From the NCBI GenBank assembly GCA_023251415.1, contig JAHEYX010000033.1:1-15023 (forward strand): a stretch of DNA of 15,023 nucleotides, given 5' to 3'. Position 1 is the stretch's first letter. Every line of letters starts with the position of its first letter. Shown in pieces: positions 14,394 to 15,023 of the stretch. The position numbers and the translations under genes were made by a program. The notes beneath the pieces were generated by a model, which saw only the letters and a list, made by a program, of their open reading frames with translations, was not told the DNA's origin and did not search any database. The DNA is from Chitinophagales bacterium. Lineage in GTDB: Bacteria > Bacteroidota > Bacteroidia > Chitinophagales > CAIODY01.

Positions 14394-15023
14394 TTATACC
14401 CAAGTGCTAAAGGCTGTTAAACTTGATAATTTTAAATCTTGAAGTGCTACTTTATTAACCCGATATACTTCCACCTCCTTTGTATGATTGACTAAAACCG
14501 TGAAACTCGCGTAACTCGTAATATCCACAATTTCCAACTTTACTAATCCTTTAGAAAAAAGGGCATCTTCAGGTACTTGTCCTTCAACGTATACTTGATT
14601 TTGTTTAGCGATATCCACTAATTGAAAGGTGCTGTTACGCCATTCAAATTCCTGACCCACTTTTACGTTACGAATCAAATCGTAATTCATGTCTAAGAGT
14701 TGCGTATCAACTGTAAAATAAGAAGCACCCGAAGTAATTAACCATTTCAGTGTACCATTGGTACATTTCAACAACCATTCTATATTTAGTGTATTGTTGT
14801 AAATACGACGTATCATTCCAATTACTTTAAACGGTTGGTTATCGATAGAACCGGTGCTGGAAAAAGTGATTATGGGACTCGGTTTCCATTTCCTTTTAGC
14901 TTGTGGAATTACATTAGGAGGTAAGGCATGATTAACGAGCATTAACAATTCGCAATGCGAGCAAGTGAGATACAAAGGTGTTTCAAGCTCAACAGGTGTT
15001 AAAGCTTGGCAATGCGGACAACA
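14394..15023 (-). CDS. Zinc-ribbon DUF4178 protein, N-terminus beyond window
   Basis: The visible 209 codons stay open to the window edge, so the true start lies to the right. A TTG at 14975 could be mistaken for the start, but the codons before it encode CPHC, which pairs with CSHC to form a zinc ribbon (CPHC-x14-CSHC), so they belong to the protein. A DUF4178-type domain follows, with GMIRRIYNNTLNIEWLLKC, GTLKWLITSGASYFTVDT and the second half NVKVGQEFEWRNSTFQLVDI. No membrane helix is seen. It is the first gene of the operon in the window and is a shorter relative of the next gene. Soluble or membrane-peripheral location is likely. The function is unknown. Confidence 0.8.
   Translation of the reverse strand, partial: CCPHCQALTPVELETPLYLTCSHCELLMLVNHALPPNVIPQAKRKWKPSPIITFSSTGSIDNQPFKVIGMIRRIYNNTLNIEWLLKCTNGTLKWLITSGASYFTVDTQLLDMNYDLIRNVKVGQEFEWRNSTFQLVDIAKQNQVYVEGQVPEDALFSKGLVKLEIVDITSYASFTVLVNHTKEVEVYRVNKVALQDLKLSSLTAFSTWV

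Noticed and set aside
14976..15023. Treating TTG at 14975 as the start of the first DUF4178 gene
   Set aside because: The frame is open to the window edge and the upstream codons encode the first CxxC of a zinc ribbon, so the gene is cut by the window.

Overview
The window looks like chromosomal DNA of a member of the Bacteroidota, probably a free-living lineage outside Bacteroides. Three signs point there. Two secreted proteins carry C-terminal type IX secretion (T9SS) sorting domains. The promoters have the TAnnTTTG -7 box typical of the phylum. The genes include a Bacteroidota-type putative porin and a menaquinone methyltransferase. Stop-codon use fits the standard bacterial code: a TGA stop at 13127-13129 overlaps the next start as ATGA. 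I see no tRNA, rRNA, CRISPR array, insertion sequence or phage gene.

Layout. Positions 1-2322 (minus strand) hold the N-terminal part of menG and an outer-membrane putative porin. Positions 2454-4487 form an iron and oxidative-stress island: a HesB/IscA-type iron-sulfur carrier, a Dps ferritin, a 54-residue basic protein and a divergent oxyR-like regulator. The oxyR product has the two redox cysteines at C199 and C208. Its start region carries a 30-bp near-perfect dyad that covers its own -7 box and abuts the divergent promoter. Positions 4556-7250 hold two secreted T9SS cargo proteins, an alpha/beta-hydrolase esterase and a beta-propeller protein. Positions 7303-8244 encode a DUF4349 lipoprotein. 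A 270-bp stretch with no convincing gene follows (8245-8514).

From the right edge down to 8515, all on the minus strand, is one tightly packed operon with overlaps or gaps of 2-11 nt. In order of transcription it encodes a zinc-ribbon/DUF4178 protein (cut by the window edge), a second zinc-ribbon/DUF4178 protein with two membrane helices, a 57-residue single-helix membrane protein, a one-unit DUF350 membrane protein, a membrane-fused spermidine synthase-like aminopropyltransferase, a Tat-exported FAD amine oxidase-like lipoprotein, and a histidine-containing multi-helix membrane protein. The last gene is interrupted by a single in-frame TGA that is also the first base triplet of a perfect 8-bp hairpin.

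How the genes may work together. OxyR probably represses itself and activates the small protein-dps unit under peroxide, while the IscA-like carrier faces the same iron and redox stress. In the operon, an aminopropyl transfer enzyme beside an exported amine oxidase suggests that a polyamine-like product is made at the membrane and then oxidised or modified outside the cytoplasm, with the DUF4178 and DUF350 proteins as membrane partners. This pathway is inferred from gene order and protein families; the window does not show the chemistry.
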